Of a stretch of 64,000 nucleotides of DNA, positions 33,995 to 42,726 are shown in pieces. The notes under the pieces were generated by a model, which worked only from the letters and a program-made list of their open reading frames with translations, did no database searches and had not been told where the DNA came from. Source of the DNA: Colwellia sp. PAMC 20917 (lineage in GTDB: Bacteria > Pseudomonadota > Gammaproteobacteria > Enterobacterales > Alteromonadaceae); assembly GCF_001767295.1 (NCBI RefSeq), contig NZ_CP014944.1, positions 3,100,001 through 3,164,000 on the forward strand. Reading direction: 5' to 3'. Each line of letters opens with the position of its first letter. Position 1 is the first letter of the stretch. Both the position numbers and the translations under genes were made by a program.

Positions 33995-35635
33995 ATGTCA
34001 AGTCGTCAAACACTCAGTAGTTGGAAAAAGCTGACTCAGCTTGCTCAACAGAAACAATCTCAGCACATGAATGATCTGTTTGCTCAAGACAGTGAACGCT
34101 TTGACAAGTTTTCTATAGAGTTACCTAGATTACTGTTAGATTATTCAAAGAACCTCATTGATACTGAAACAATGGATACACTGTTCAAGCTGGCTAGTGA
34201 ATGTAAAGTCGTTGAATGGCGCGAAAAAATGTTTATTGGCGCAAAAATCAATAAAACAGAAGACCGTGCTGTTCTTCACACCGCTTTACGCCGTAAAAGC
34301 AAAGAGCCTCTCATTGTTGATGGTGAGAATGTCACCACCAGCGTTCAAGACCAGTTACAGAAAATGGAAGCTTTTGTTAATCATGTTCGTGAAGGTAAGT
34401 GGTTAGGTTATTCAGGAAAGCGTATTACTGATGTGGTTAATATTGGTGTTGGTGGTTCCAACCTTGGTCCACAGATGGTCACCGAGGCGTTAAAGCACTA
34501 CAGTGATAAAAGCATTAATGTTCATTATGTTTCTAATGTAGATGGCGCGCAAATCGTAGAAATACTTCGTCCGCTTGACCCAGAAAGAGTGCTATTTATT
34601 GTTTCCAGTAAAACCTTTACCACGACCGAAACTATGACAAATGCTAAAACGGCAATAAGGTGGCTTACCGCATCGTCGTTTGATGATAATGCGGTCGGTA
34701 AACACTTTGTTGCAGTAACCGCGAATAAAGAAAATGCCATGGGGTTTGGCATTAAAGAAGAAAACATCTTCGGGATGTGGGATTGGGTCGGAGGGCGCTT
34801 CTCATTATGGTCAGCAATCGGTTTAGCAATAGCGTTAGATCTGGGCTTTGATAAATTTATAGAATTGCTTGATGGCGCTAATGAAATGGACGAACACTTT
34901 CAAAGTGCACCACTAGAAAAAAATATGCCGGCAATAATGGCTTTACTCAGCGTTTGGAATACCACTTTTCTAGGAGCTAGATCTCAAGCGATCCTTCCTT
35001 ACGATCAAACCTTACATATGCTCTCTGCTTATTTACAACAAGCTGAAATGGAGAGTAATGGTAAATCTGTTTCGTGGAATGGCGATGAAGTTGACTATGC
35101 CACCGTACCTTCTATATGGGGTGAACTGGGTATTAATGGTCAACATGCCTTTTATCAGTACCTGCATCAAAGTAATAATGTTGTACCAGCTGATTTTATT
35201 GGTTCGGTTGCCAGTGTTACGCCGGTGTCTGGTCATCACGAAACGTTAATGTCGAACTTTTTTGCACAGACACAAGCATTAATGACCGGCGTCAATGAAA
35301 AGCAAGTCCGTGCTGATTTAAAAGCAAAAGGACGGACAGCTGATTACATCGATAAGGTGGCCCCTCATAAAGTGCATAAAGGGAATCGTCCAACCAACAC
35401 TATTCTTTTAAAACGTATAGATCCTAAAACGTTAGGCAACTTAATTGCACTCTATGAACATAAAATATTTGTGCAGGGTATTGTGCTGCAAATATGCTCT
35501 TTTGACCAATGGGGCGTTGAATTAGGTAAGGGCTTAGCAGAAAGTATTCATAAAGAGCTGCAAAGCGGTAATGTTTCGCCGAGTCATGATTGCTCTACGC
35601 TTAACTTGATGAACTATTATAATAAAGCTAAATAA
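33995..35635 (+). CDS. pgi: Glucose-6-phosphate isomerase
   Basis: Interconverts glucose-6-P and fructose-6-P in the cytoplasm. 546 residues, the usual bacterial length (E. coli 549). Signatures seen: NIGVGGSNLGPQMV, VSSKTFTTTETMTNA, DWVGGRFSLWSAIGL, the HEXXX region GHHETLMSN and the C-terminal ICSFDQWGVELGKGLAE. RBS AGGAA at 33985-33989. It is divergent from nagR with a NagR operator in its promoter, which puts a central-metabolism gene in the amino-sugar regulon. It is a single-gene unit with a strong terminator. Confidence 0.97.
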   Translation: MSSRQTLSSWKKLTQLAQQKQSQHMNDLFAQDSERFDKFSIELPRLLLDYSKNLIDTETMDTLFKLASECKVVEWREKMFIGAKINKTEDRAVLHTALRRKSKEPLIVDGENVTTSVQDQLQKMEAFVNHVREGKWLGYSGKRITDVVNIGVGGSNLGPQMVTEALKHYSDKSINVHYVSNVDGAQIVEILRPLDPERVLFIVSSKTFTTTETMTNAKTAIRWLTASSFDDNAVGKHFVAVTANKENAMGFGIKEENIFGMWDWVGGRFSLWSAIGLAIALDLGFDKFIELLDGANEMDEHFQSAPLEKNMPAIMALLSVWNTTFLGARSQAILPYDQTLHMLSAYLQQAEMESNGKSVSWNGDEVDYATVPSIWGELGINGQHAFYQYLHQSNNVVPADFIGSVASVTPVSGHHETLMSNFFAQTQALMTGVNEKQVRADLKAKGRTADYIDKVAPHKVHKGNRPTNTILLKRIDPKTLGNLIALYEHKIFVQGIVLQICSFDQWGVELGKGLAESIHKELQSGNVSPSHDCSTLNLMNYYNKAK

Positions 35636-35661
35636 GCTTTATTTTTATTTTAGTTTACTTT

Positions 35662-35696
35662 AAAACGCTGATAAATTGTCAGCGTTTTTTATTTTT
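35662..35696 (+). terminator. Terminator of pgi
   Basis: Stem AAAACGCTGA / TCAGCGTTTT (10 bp), 7-nt loop, followed by TTATTTTTG. It starts 27 bp after the stop. Confidence 0.92.
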
Positions 35697-35970
35697 GAAA
35701 CTATAAAGTTACTTTTTTAGACTTCATTAATGACATTAAATTATAGTATTCACTAAAGTAATTCTTTATTCATTAAACGTTACTTTAAATGAATAAAGCA
35801 GTGCTAAAAACGTATAATAATTGCTTGTGTGTACGAAAATAATACAGGATGTTTACAAAAAAACTAAAATAAAACTCTATTGTTTACAGTTTGTTGCATT
35901 AAAGATGCTGATTAAATCGTAATCAAGTGTAGCCAGATGGTCATTTATTGTGTAATGTTTTACCCGACCT

Positions 35971-35986
35971 ATGACAACGCTGTCAT
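35971..35986 (+). promoter_or_regulatory. NagR operator 1 before the TonB receptor gene
   Basis: ATGACAACGCTGTCAT, the same palindromic core as at 33926 and 45496, about 85 bp before the receptor start. Confidence 0.85.
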
Positions 35987-35995
35987 AAATTAAAA

Positions 35996-36009
35996 AGACA
36001 GCGCTGTCT
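35996..36009 (+). promoter_or_regulatory. NagR operator 2 before the TonB receptor gene
   Basis: The perfect palindrome AGACAGCGCTGTCT, whose centre is 24 bp from that of the first operator. Two sites on the same helical face suggest cooperative or stronger control of the uptake operon. Confidence 0.82.
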
Positions 36010-36069
36010 TTGATAGGGTTATAAAAACATAACTATTATATTTAAAAAAACGTGTGTAAGGGAAAGTCG

Positions 36070-38619
36070 ATGTCAATTCAAAAATTTAAAAAAGGCATGT
36101 TAGCGAGTTCAATCGCTCTAGTGCTAGCGGGCGGTGCTACACCATTCGCAATGGCTGCTGAAGAAGTTAAAGCTGCCGAGCAAGAAACTGAAGTAATTGA
36201 AGTTCGCGGTATTCGTGGTTCTTTGAAACAAGCATTAAATCAAAAGAGATTTTCTAACGCGGTTGTTGATTCAATTTCTGCAGAAGATATTGGTAAATTT
36301 CCCGATAGAAACATTGCAGAGTCACTACAAAGAATACCTGGCGTAACGATTGCCAGAAGTTTTGCTGGTGAAGGTGGTGATGTTTCTATCCGCGGTACTA
36401 ACTCAGAATTAACCCAAATCAGTATGAATGGTAACTATGTTGCTTCAACAGGATGGTTTTCACAAGCAGCAGCAAAGCGTTCTTTTGATATGGATTTATT
36501 ACCACCAGAACTTGTCGCTGGTGTTGATGTTTATAAATCGCCAACAGCAAGCCTTGATGAAGGTGGTGTTGGTGGTACTGTCGTTGTGCGCACTCGTAAG
36601 CCTTTAGAACTAGACTCTAACACCTTGTTTTTATCTGCTGAATACCAAGATAACAGCCTTTCTGACGAAAATGGTCAAGGCTTAACGGGCATGTATAGCT
36701 GGAAAAACGATCAAGAAAACTTTGGTGTTTTAGCGAGTTTATCTACGCTAGAAACTGTTGGGCGTGCGCACAAAGCAGAAAACTATATGGATGATGGTTG
36801 GGCGGGTGCAGGTATTTCAGAATTCGCGCAAACTCGTGAACGTGATGCGGTTGATCTAACTGTTCAGTATTCACCCTCTGAAGATTTATCAATGAATGTG
36901 CATTACTTTCAAGTTGATCTTGATTCTGCTAACAGTAACCAAAACTATTTAATTATTGCGGGTACAGATCCAACCGGCTTTAATGACCAAGTTACTGGAG
37001 CGACTAAATTCTCTCCGACTAATGGTTTTGCGCTAAATGGTAACTATTCTGGTGCACCACTTGATGATCAGAATACCCGTAATGCTGAAATGGATACCGA
37101 AGTCATCGCATTTGAAGTTGATTATACGGCTGATACCTATTCAATCAATGCCAAAGTTGGTTCTACTGAAGCAACAGGTGGTGACGGTGGTAACTACAAT
37201 GCTGGTTGGGTTTCAAGTAACAGTAATACCTCTATTGATTTCGATATGAGCGGCGATAATGCGATGTTGCTTTCTCCTAATGGTACAGATCCAAGTAACC
37301 ATTCTGAATACATTTTAAGTAGTGGTGCTGTTACTGCTGGCTATCGTAAAGACGAAGAGACTTTCGCACAGTTTGATGTTGATTTTAACGTTGAGTGGGG
37401 CCCAATTTCTAACTTTAAAACCGGTGTTAAGTTACGAGATCATCAATTTACAAGTTACTCAGATGCATGGACGTTTGATGATAGCTTGACTACAGGTATC
37501 ACCAAAGCCACATTTGCGGATGGTCATTTTAATCACTCTGGTGCAGGGTTACTTTCGGGTACTCCAACAAACATTGCGCGTGCAGATGGTGCACAATTAA
37601 GAGCGCATTATGATGCTCACAAAACGGGTTCATCATTAAACACAAACAGTTACGGTGTTATTAAAGAAGATATTTTTGCTTTATATGGACAAGCTGATTT
37701 TAGTGGCGATAATTATCGCGGCAATTTCGGTTTACGCTATGTGGCGACTGATACCTCTGCTGATTATTACGGTTATGTAGATACCGCTAAAATCGTTACA
37801 GAAGACAGTGATTACTCAGATTGGTTACCTAGTTTTAATTTAGCACTAAATCTTCATGAAGATGTCATATTACGTTTGTCTGCTGCTAAAGTCATGAGTC
37901 GTCCTAATTATTCGTTCTTAAACCCAGCGGCTAGCGTTAACGAAACTACTCGAAGCATTGCTCGTGGTAGTATTGCGCTTGACCCATATCGTGCCAACCA
38001 ATATGACATTGGTTTAGAGTGGTACTTTAACGAAGAATCTTTATTATCAGCAACCTTGTTCTCTAAAGATATTCGTTCTTTTATTATTAACGGTGCTAAC
38101 GAATCTACTGTTGATGTCAATGGGGTAGATTATATTTTACGTGAACCCGGTCAAGGTTTAGGTGGGGAACTTCAAGGTATAGAAGGTCAATACCAACAGC
38201 AAATGGGTCAATTTGGCTGGTCAGCTAACATTACTTATACTGAAGGCTTTGGTTTACAGAATTTAGGCGCTGATGGCGGGGGTATTGTTGAAAGACCATT
38301 GCCAGGGATGTCTAAACTTAGCTATAACTTAAGTGCTTACTATGAAACTGACCTTATTTCAGCTCGAGTTGCTTACACCTACCGTGATGATTTTATCGCT
38401 CCGTCTACCGGTATCGGTGGTAACACTACGTGGGATGCCCATGGTTTTTTTGACGCGAATGTTACTTGGCATGCCACTGAAAACTTAGATGTAAGTGTTG
38501 AAGGTTCTAACTTATTCGAAGAAACGACGACTCAACGATTTGGTGAGGGTTTCACCGCTATGCGTTTAGCGGCAGATAATGGTCGCAACGTATTCTTAAA
38601 AGTATCTTACCGCTTATAA
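36070..38619 (+). CDS. TonB-dependent receptor, probable chito-oligosaccharide uptake
   Basis: An outer-membrane active transporter of 849 residues. A signal peptide (MLASSIALVLAGGATPFAMA) is followed by a TonB-box-like stretch (TEVIEVRGIRGSLKQALNQKR), the plug domain (DSISAEDIGKFPDRNIAESLQRIPGVTI, the marker of the carbohydrate-type Xanthomonas/Caulobacter class) and a 22-strand barrel ending NVFLKVSYRL. The start is the ATG at 36070 with AAGGGA upstream; an in-frame GTG at 36052 has no RBS. Two NagR operators precede it. Substrate is inferred from the regulon and the GH20, nagK and nagA genes downstream. Confidence 0.92.
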   Translation: MSIQKFKKGMLASSIALVLAGGATPFAMAAEEVKAAEQETEVIEVRGIRGSLKQALNQKRFSNAVVDSISAEDIGKFPDRNIAESLQRIPGVTIARSFAGEGGDVSIRGTNSELTQISMNGNYVASTGWFSQAAAKRSFDMDLLPPELVAGVDVYKSPTASLDEGGVGGTVVVRTRKPLELDSNTLFLSAEYQDNSLSDENGQGLTGMYSWKNDQENFGVLASLSTLETVGRAHKAENYMDDGWAGAGISEFAQTRERDAVDLTVQYSPSEDLSMNVHYFQVDLDSANSNQNYLIIAGTDPTGFNDQVTGATKFSPTNGFALNGNYSGAPLDDQNTRNAEMDTEVIAFEVDYTADTYSINAKVGSTEATGGDGGNYNAGWVSSNSNTSIDFDMSGDNAMLLSPNGTDPSNHSEYILSSGAVTAGYRKDEETFAQFDVDFNVEWGPISNFKTGVKLRDHQFTSYSDAWTFDDSLTTGITKATFADGHFNHSGAGLLSGTPTNIARADGAQLRAHYDAHKTGSSLNTNSYGVIKEDIFALYGQADFSGDNYRGNFGLRYVATDTSADYYGYVDTAKIVTEDSDYSDWLPSFNLALNLHEDVILRLSAAKVMSRPNYSFLNPAASVNETTRSIARGSIALDPYRANQYDIGLEWYFNEESLLSATLFSKDIRSFIINGANESTVDVNGVDYILREPGQGLGGELQGIEGQYQQQMGQFGWSANITYTEGFGLQNLGADGGGIVERPLPGMSKLSYNLSAYYETDLISARVAYTYRDDFIAPSTGIGGNTTWDAHGFFDANVTWHATENLDVSVEGSNLFEETTTQRFGEGFTAMRLAADNGRNVFLKVSYRL

Positions 38620-38765
38620 CGGGTAATTTGTTTCGATGAGAGGATAGGTTTTACTTCCTTTCATCGTTATTCTAGGCTTAGTATATATTTTTCCTAAATA
38701 TCTATTGAGCCTCAATTTTATACATGAACTCCTTTCAACCCTTCATTACATGATGAGCTTTCACA

Positions 38766-40337
38766 ATGACTACAGTTAATAATGATATTTTAATTATTGG
38801 CGGCGGAACCGCTGGTTGGTTAAGTGCTGCTATTTTGGCTAAAAGCTTAAATTGCAAAGCAGAAAATGGCATAAAGGTCACTGTCGTTGAATCACCAGAT
38901 ATTCCTATTATTGGTGTTGGAGAGGGGACATGGCCTAATTTAAGAGCTACATTACATAAAATAGGCGTGAGTGAAACTGACTTTATTCGTGAGTGTGATG
39001 CAACCTTCAAGCAAGGAGCTGAATTTATAAATTGGGCTACAACACCTAAACAGAATGAAAAATCAAGTTACTACCATCCACTTGGCACGGTAAGTCACTC
39101 TTCTTATGACTTTAATTTAGCTCCCTATTGGTTGTTAAAAAATAAAACGACTAGATTACCTTATGACCAAGCAGTAGCTTCTCAGGCAAGAATTTGTGAC
39201 CAAGGTTTAGCGCCTAAGCAAATCGTTATGCCCGAATACAGTGCTGCTCAAGAATACGCATACCATTTAAATGCCAATAAATTTTCTAACTTTTTAAAAA
39301 AACATTGTATTGATAATTTAGGGGTGAAATTTGTTAGTGCTAATGTGACGAACATCGTCTTGGATGAAAATGACTTCATCACACATGTTGAAACAGATCA
39401 TTGTGAAGAAAAGCAAATATCCGCAGATTTTTTTATCGATTGTAGTGGCTCTAAAGGGCTTATTATTAAGCAAACTTATAATATTGAATGGCATGATATT
39501 AGCGATGTTCTTTTTAATGATACGGCTTTTGCTGTTCAAGTTCCTTATGCAGATAAAAAGCAACCAATCAAAACACACACCTTATCGACAGCACAAGAAG
39601 CTGGATGGATTTGGGATATTGGCCTACAAGAAAGGCGCGGCGTAGGTCATGTTTTTAGTAGCAAATATATTAGTGATGAAAAAGCTAAACAACAGCTCAT
39701 CGACTATATTGGCGAAGATTATACTGACGATCTGGTTATTCGAAAAATTCCAATAAAGCTCGGCTACCACCAGAAATTTTGGCATAAAAATAGTGTTGCC
39801 ATTGGCATGTCTGCAGGTTTTGTTGAACCACTAGAAGCTTCCGCTATTTATTTGTTTGATGCGGCAGCTACCATGATTGCAGCGCAATTTCCTCGTGACA
39901 AAAAGCAAATGCTTTATGCGGAGCAACAGTTTAATCAAAACTTTAAAATTCGTATGGAACGAACGGTTGAATTTATTAAGTTACATTATTGCATTTCAGC
40001 GCGCAGAGATTCGCAATATTGGATTGATAATTGTGAGCCAACCACAATACCAAATAAGTTAAAACAAAGACTCGAATTCTGGAAAAATCAACCACCGACA
40101 AAGTTTGACTTTGACCATGCATGGGAACCCTTTAACTTAGACAGTTATTTGTATGTATTGTATGGCATGCATTATCAAACAGATTTATCAGGCAATCTTT
40201 CGGCTTATCCAGATGTTAAAAAAGCTGAAAAATTATTTTCTAATGTTGATCGACAAAGTGAATTATTGAAAAATCAATTACCCAAACAACGCGATCTCAT
40301 TGAAAAAGTAAAAGAATTTGGATTTAACAAAGTATAA
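38766..40337 (+). CDS. Tryptophan-halogenase-family flavoprotein, first copy
   Basis: A 523-residue FAD-dependent protein of the tryptophan 7-halogenase family. The FAD site is IIGGGTAGWL (residues 11-20), the second motif PDIPIIGVGEGTWP, and the position of the catalytic lysine of true halogenases is kept (Lys82 in ATFKQGAEFINW). The family motif WxWxIP is changed to W281-I-W-D-I-G286, so the proline is lost. Such proteins are common in TonB-receptor/SapC loci for glycan use and their reaction is unknown. It starts 146 bp after the receptor and continues the operon. Confidence 0.88.
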   Translation: MTTVNNDILIIGGGTAGWLSAAILAKSLNCKAENGIKVTVVESPDIPIIGVGEGTWPNLRATLHKIGVSETDFIRECDATFKQGAEFINWATTPKQNEKSSYYHPLGTVSHSSYDFNLAPYWLLKNKTTRLPYDQAVASQARICDQGLAPKQIVMPEYSAAQEYAYHLNANKFSNFLKKHCIDNLGVKFVSANVTNIVLDENDFITHVETDHCEEKQISADFFIDCSGSKGLIIKQTYNIEWHDISDVLFNDTAFAVQVPYADKKQPIKTHTLSTAQEAGWIWDIGLQERRGVGHVFSSKYISDEKAKQQLIDYIGEDYTDDLVIRKIPIKLGYHQKFWHKNSVAIGMSAGFVEPLEASAIYLFDAAATMIAAQFPRDKKQMLYAEQQFNQNFKIRMERTVEFIKLHYCISARRDSQYWIDNCEPTTIPNKLKQRLEFWKNQPPTKFDFDHAWEPFNLDSYLYVLYGMHYQTDLSGNLSAYPDVKKAEKLFSNVDRQSELLKNQLPKQRDLIEKVKEFGFNKV

Positions 40338-40349
40338 AGGTGTTATTGA

Positions 40350-41903
40350 ATGGATGATGGAATGATTAATCAAGTTGTTATCGTTGGTGGAGGCACTGCT
40401 GGCTGGCTAACAGCGGCTAAACTTGCAAAGCATCTTGGCTCGAATAAGTCAGATGCAGTGCAGGTTACTCTTATTGAATCACCTGATATTCCAACCGTGG
40501 GCGTCGGTGAAGGTACGTGGCCAACCATGCGAAAAACATTGGCTGATTTAGATATCGAAGAACATGACTTTATTAATTATTGTAATGCCTCTTTTAAGCA
40601 GGCAACAAAATTTGTTAATTGGCGAACGCCTGCTAAAAATGGTCAAGACTCTGTTTATTATCACTTGTTTAGTTCTGTTGCCCATGCAGATGAATTTAAT
40701 CTCAGTCCTTATTGGTCTTTGTCAGATCAGCAAATAGATTACGCTAATTTTGTTAGCCCTCAGGCGCTTATTTGTGAAGGTGGTTTAGCACCAAAAACAA
40801 TAGCTAATAGGGGTTACGATGGTTTATTAAATTATGCTTATCATTTAGATGCAGGCAAATTTGCTGATTTTTTAAAAAAGATAAGCTGCGAACGTTTCGG
40901 TGTTAAGCATCTAGCGGCAAATGTATTATCCGCAAATTTGAATGCTTTAGGTGAAATATCCTCTATTGAGACAAAAGAGTTAGGGCGTATTGAAGGTGAT
41001 TTTTTCGTAGATTGTACGGGGGGGCGCTGCTTATTGTTAGGTGAAGCTTTAGGGGTCGGGTTTACGCCAATTAATGACGTTTTATTTACCGATAATGCGA
41101 TAGCGATACAAGTACCTTATCAAAATGAAGAGGATGCTATAAGTAGTTCTACTATTTCAACAGCACATTCTGCGGGTTGGACATGGGACATAGGGTTGTC
41201 AAATAGGCGTGGTACTGGCTATGTGTATTGTTCTGATTTTGTCAGTCATGATCAAGCAGAGCAAACATTACGTGATTATATTGGTCCACAAGCAGAACAA
41301 CTGTCAGCGCGAAGGTTAAAAATCTCATCAGGGTATAGAAACAAATTTTGGGAAAAAAACTGTGTGGCAGTAGGTATGTCTGCCGCTTTTGTTGAGCCCT
41401 TAGAGGCTTCAGCTATTTTTCTTATTGAGGCTTCAGCCAATATGCTGTGTGAATTATTTCCTCGTAATAAGCGACAATTACCCGCAGTTGAAAAAACATT
41501 TAATGACTCATTTCACTACCGTTGGAAAAGGACGATAGACTTTATTAAGTTACATTATTTTTTATCTCAACGACAAGAAAGTTTTTGGTTAGAAAATAAG
41601 TCTCTAAATTCCGTACCAGAAAGTTTATTAGAGCAACTCGATAATTGGAAACATCGTCCGGTGAGTAAATATGATTTTCAAAATACCTTTGAACCTTTTA
41701 TTCAAGACAGCTACCAATATGTTTTGCACGGCATGGGCTACGTACAAGCATTAGAATATAACGCTTCAACGTTTAATGAACATCGTATGCTTGAAAGCAT
41801 TTTAAAGAAAAATGCTAAATTAAAACAACAGCTACAAAATAATCTGCCAACCAATAGAGACTTACTGAATAAGGTAAGGGCTTTTGGTTTTCAAAAAATA
41901 TAA
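40350..41903 (+). CDS. Tryptophan-halogenase-family flavoprotein, second copy
   Basis: A 517-residue paralogue of the preceding protein, 12 bp after it. It has the same layout: FAD site IVGGGTAGWL, PDIPTVGVGEGTWP, Lys83 in ASFKQATKFVNW, and W277-T-W-D-I-G282 in place of WxWxIP. Both end in the same motif, LPxxRDLxxKVxxFGFxK. The pair is a tandem duplication that has diverged strongly, so the copies probably act together or on different substrates. RBS AAAGGTG overlaps the stop of the first gene. No separate flavin reductase is encoded nearby. Confidence 0.88.
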   Translation: MDDGMINQVVIVGGGTAGWLTAAKLAKHLGSNKSDAVQVTLIESPDIPTVGVGEGTWPTMRKTLADLDIEEHDFINYCNASFKQATKFVNWRTPAKNGQDSVYYHLFSSVAHADEFNLSPYWSLSDQQIDYANFVSPQALICEGGLAPKTIANRGYDGLLNYAYHLDAGKFADFLKKISCERFGVKHLAANVLSANLNALGEISSIETKELGRIEGDFFVDCTGGRCLLLGEALGVGFTPINDVLFTDNAIAIQVPYQNEEDAISSSTISTAHSAGWTWDIGLSNRRGTGYVYCSDFVSHDQAEQTLRDYIGPQAEQLSARRLKISSGYRNKFWEKNCVAVGMSAAFVEPLEASAIFLIEASANMLCELFPRNKRQLPAVEKTFNDSFHYRWKRTIDFIKLHYFLSQRQESFWLENKSLNSVPESLLEQLDNWKHRPVSKYDFQNTFEPFIQDSYQYVLHGMGYVQALEYNASTFNEHRMLESILKKNAKLKQQLQNNLPTNRDLLNKVRAFGFQKI

Positions 41904-41934
41904 AAATATAAAATAAATATTACTGGAGAAATAC

Positions 41935-42636
41935 ATGGCTAACTTATCGCCACTCAATAAAAGTCAGCATCAAGCACTGAAAGTAAAAGTAGACCCTAGT
42001 TATGCACATAGTGCTAATAGCCATGTTACCCCTATTTCCGTTTTTGAATTGCCGCAAGTTCAGGCGGAATATCCTATTGTTTTTATTAAGGATGCAGAAA
42101 CAGGACGTTTTCATTTAGTTGCATTACTTGGCTTAAAGCCGCAGGAAAATTTGTTTCATAAAAAAGAGGGCTGGAATGCTTTATATGTTCCTCAGCACCT
42201 AACTAACTTTCCTTTCGTATTATCGTCGTCTGTTGAACAACCTAATAATTTTGTTGTGGGTATTGATTTAGACAGTCAAACGGTATCAGAGAGCGATGGC
42301 GAAGCATTGTTTACTGATACGGGTGAGCAAACAAAGTATTTAGTAAAAGTCACAGAAAATCTTGCTCGGGCTAATTCACAGCTTAATGCAACGCAACTTT
42401 TTATCAATACAATGGTAGATAAAAGTTTACTCTCTTCTCAATCATTAACGATTAAACCTATTAACGCTAAAGAGTTCACGGTAACGGGGTTATATTCCAT
42501 CGATGAAGAAGCCTTTAAAGATTTAAATGATGCAGACTACCAAGAATTAAAAGACAAAGGGTTTCTTGCTGCGATATATAGTTGTTTGTTTTCTACCCAG
42601 CGGATCGCGAAGTTAATTAGCCTTAGCGAAAACTAA
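41935..42636 (+). CDS. SapC family protein
   Basis: A 233-residue cytoplasmic protein of the SapC family (named after a Campylobacter S-layer locus). Landmarks are NKSQHQALKVKVDPSYAHSANSH-like start, TPISVFELPQVQAEYPIVFIKD, FHLVALLGLKPQENLF and GWNALYVPQHLTNFPFVLS. No catalytic motif is recognisable. SapC proteins recur beside TonB receptors and halogenase-like flavoproteins in marine proteobacteria, which suggests a shared but unknown role in glycan uptake. It follows the second flavoprotein by 31 bp with RBS CTGGAG. Confidence 0.85.
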   Translation: MANLSPLNKSQHQALKVKVDPSYAHSANSHVTPISVFELPQVQAEYPIVFIKDAETGRFHLVALLGLKPQENLFHKKEGWNALYVPQHLTNFPFVLSSSVEQPNNFVVGIDLDSQTVSESDGEALFTDTGEQTKYLVKVTENLARANSQLNATQLFINTMVDKSLLSSQSLTIKPINAKEFTVTGLYSIDEEAFKDLNDADYQELKDKGFLAAIYSCLFSTQRIAKLISLSEN

Positions 42637-42726
42637 ACATCAATATCGACTAATTACAATGGAGCCTGAACCCCGAAGAAGTTTTGGCATTCTATTGATT
42701 AACCTAAACTTGTGAGTAAGAAAAAC

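Larger units (their letters stand above)
35636..36069. other. Regulatory region between pgi and the TonB receptor gene
   Basis: A 434-bp gap. It holds the pgi terminator (35662-35696), AT-rich DNA without genes, and the receptor promoter with two NagR operators (35971-35986 and 35996-36009). Confidence 0.7.

Noticed and set aside
36052-36069. GTG start adding MCKGKS to the TonB receptor
   Set aside because: No RBS precedes it, while AAGGGA lies in place for the ATG at 36070, which also gives a standard signal peptide.
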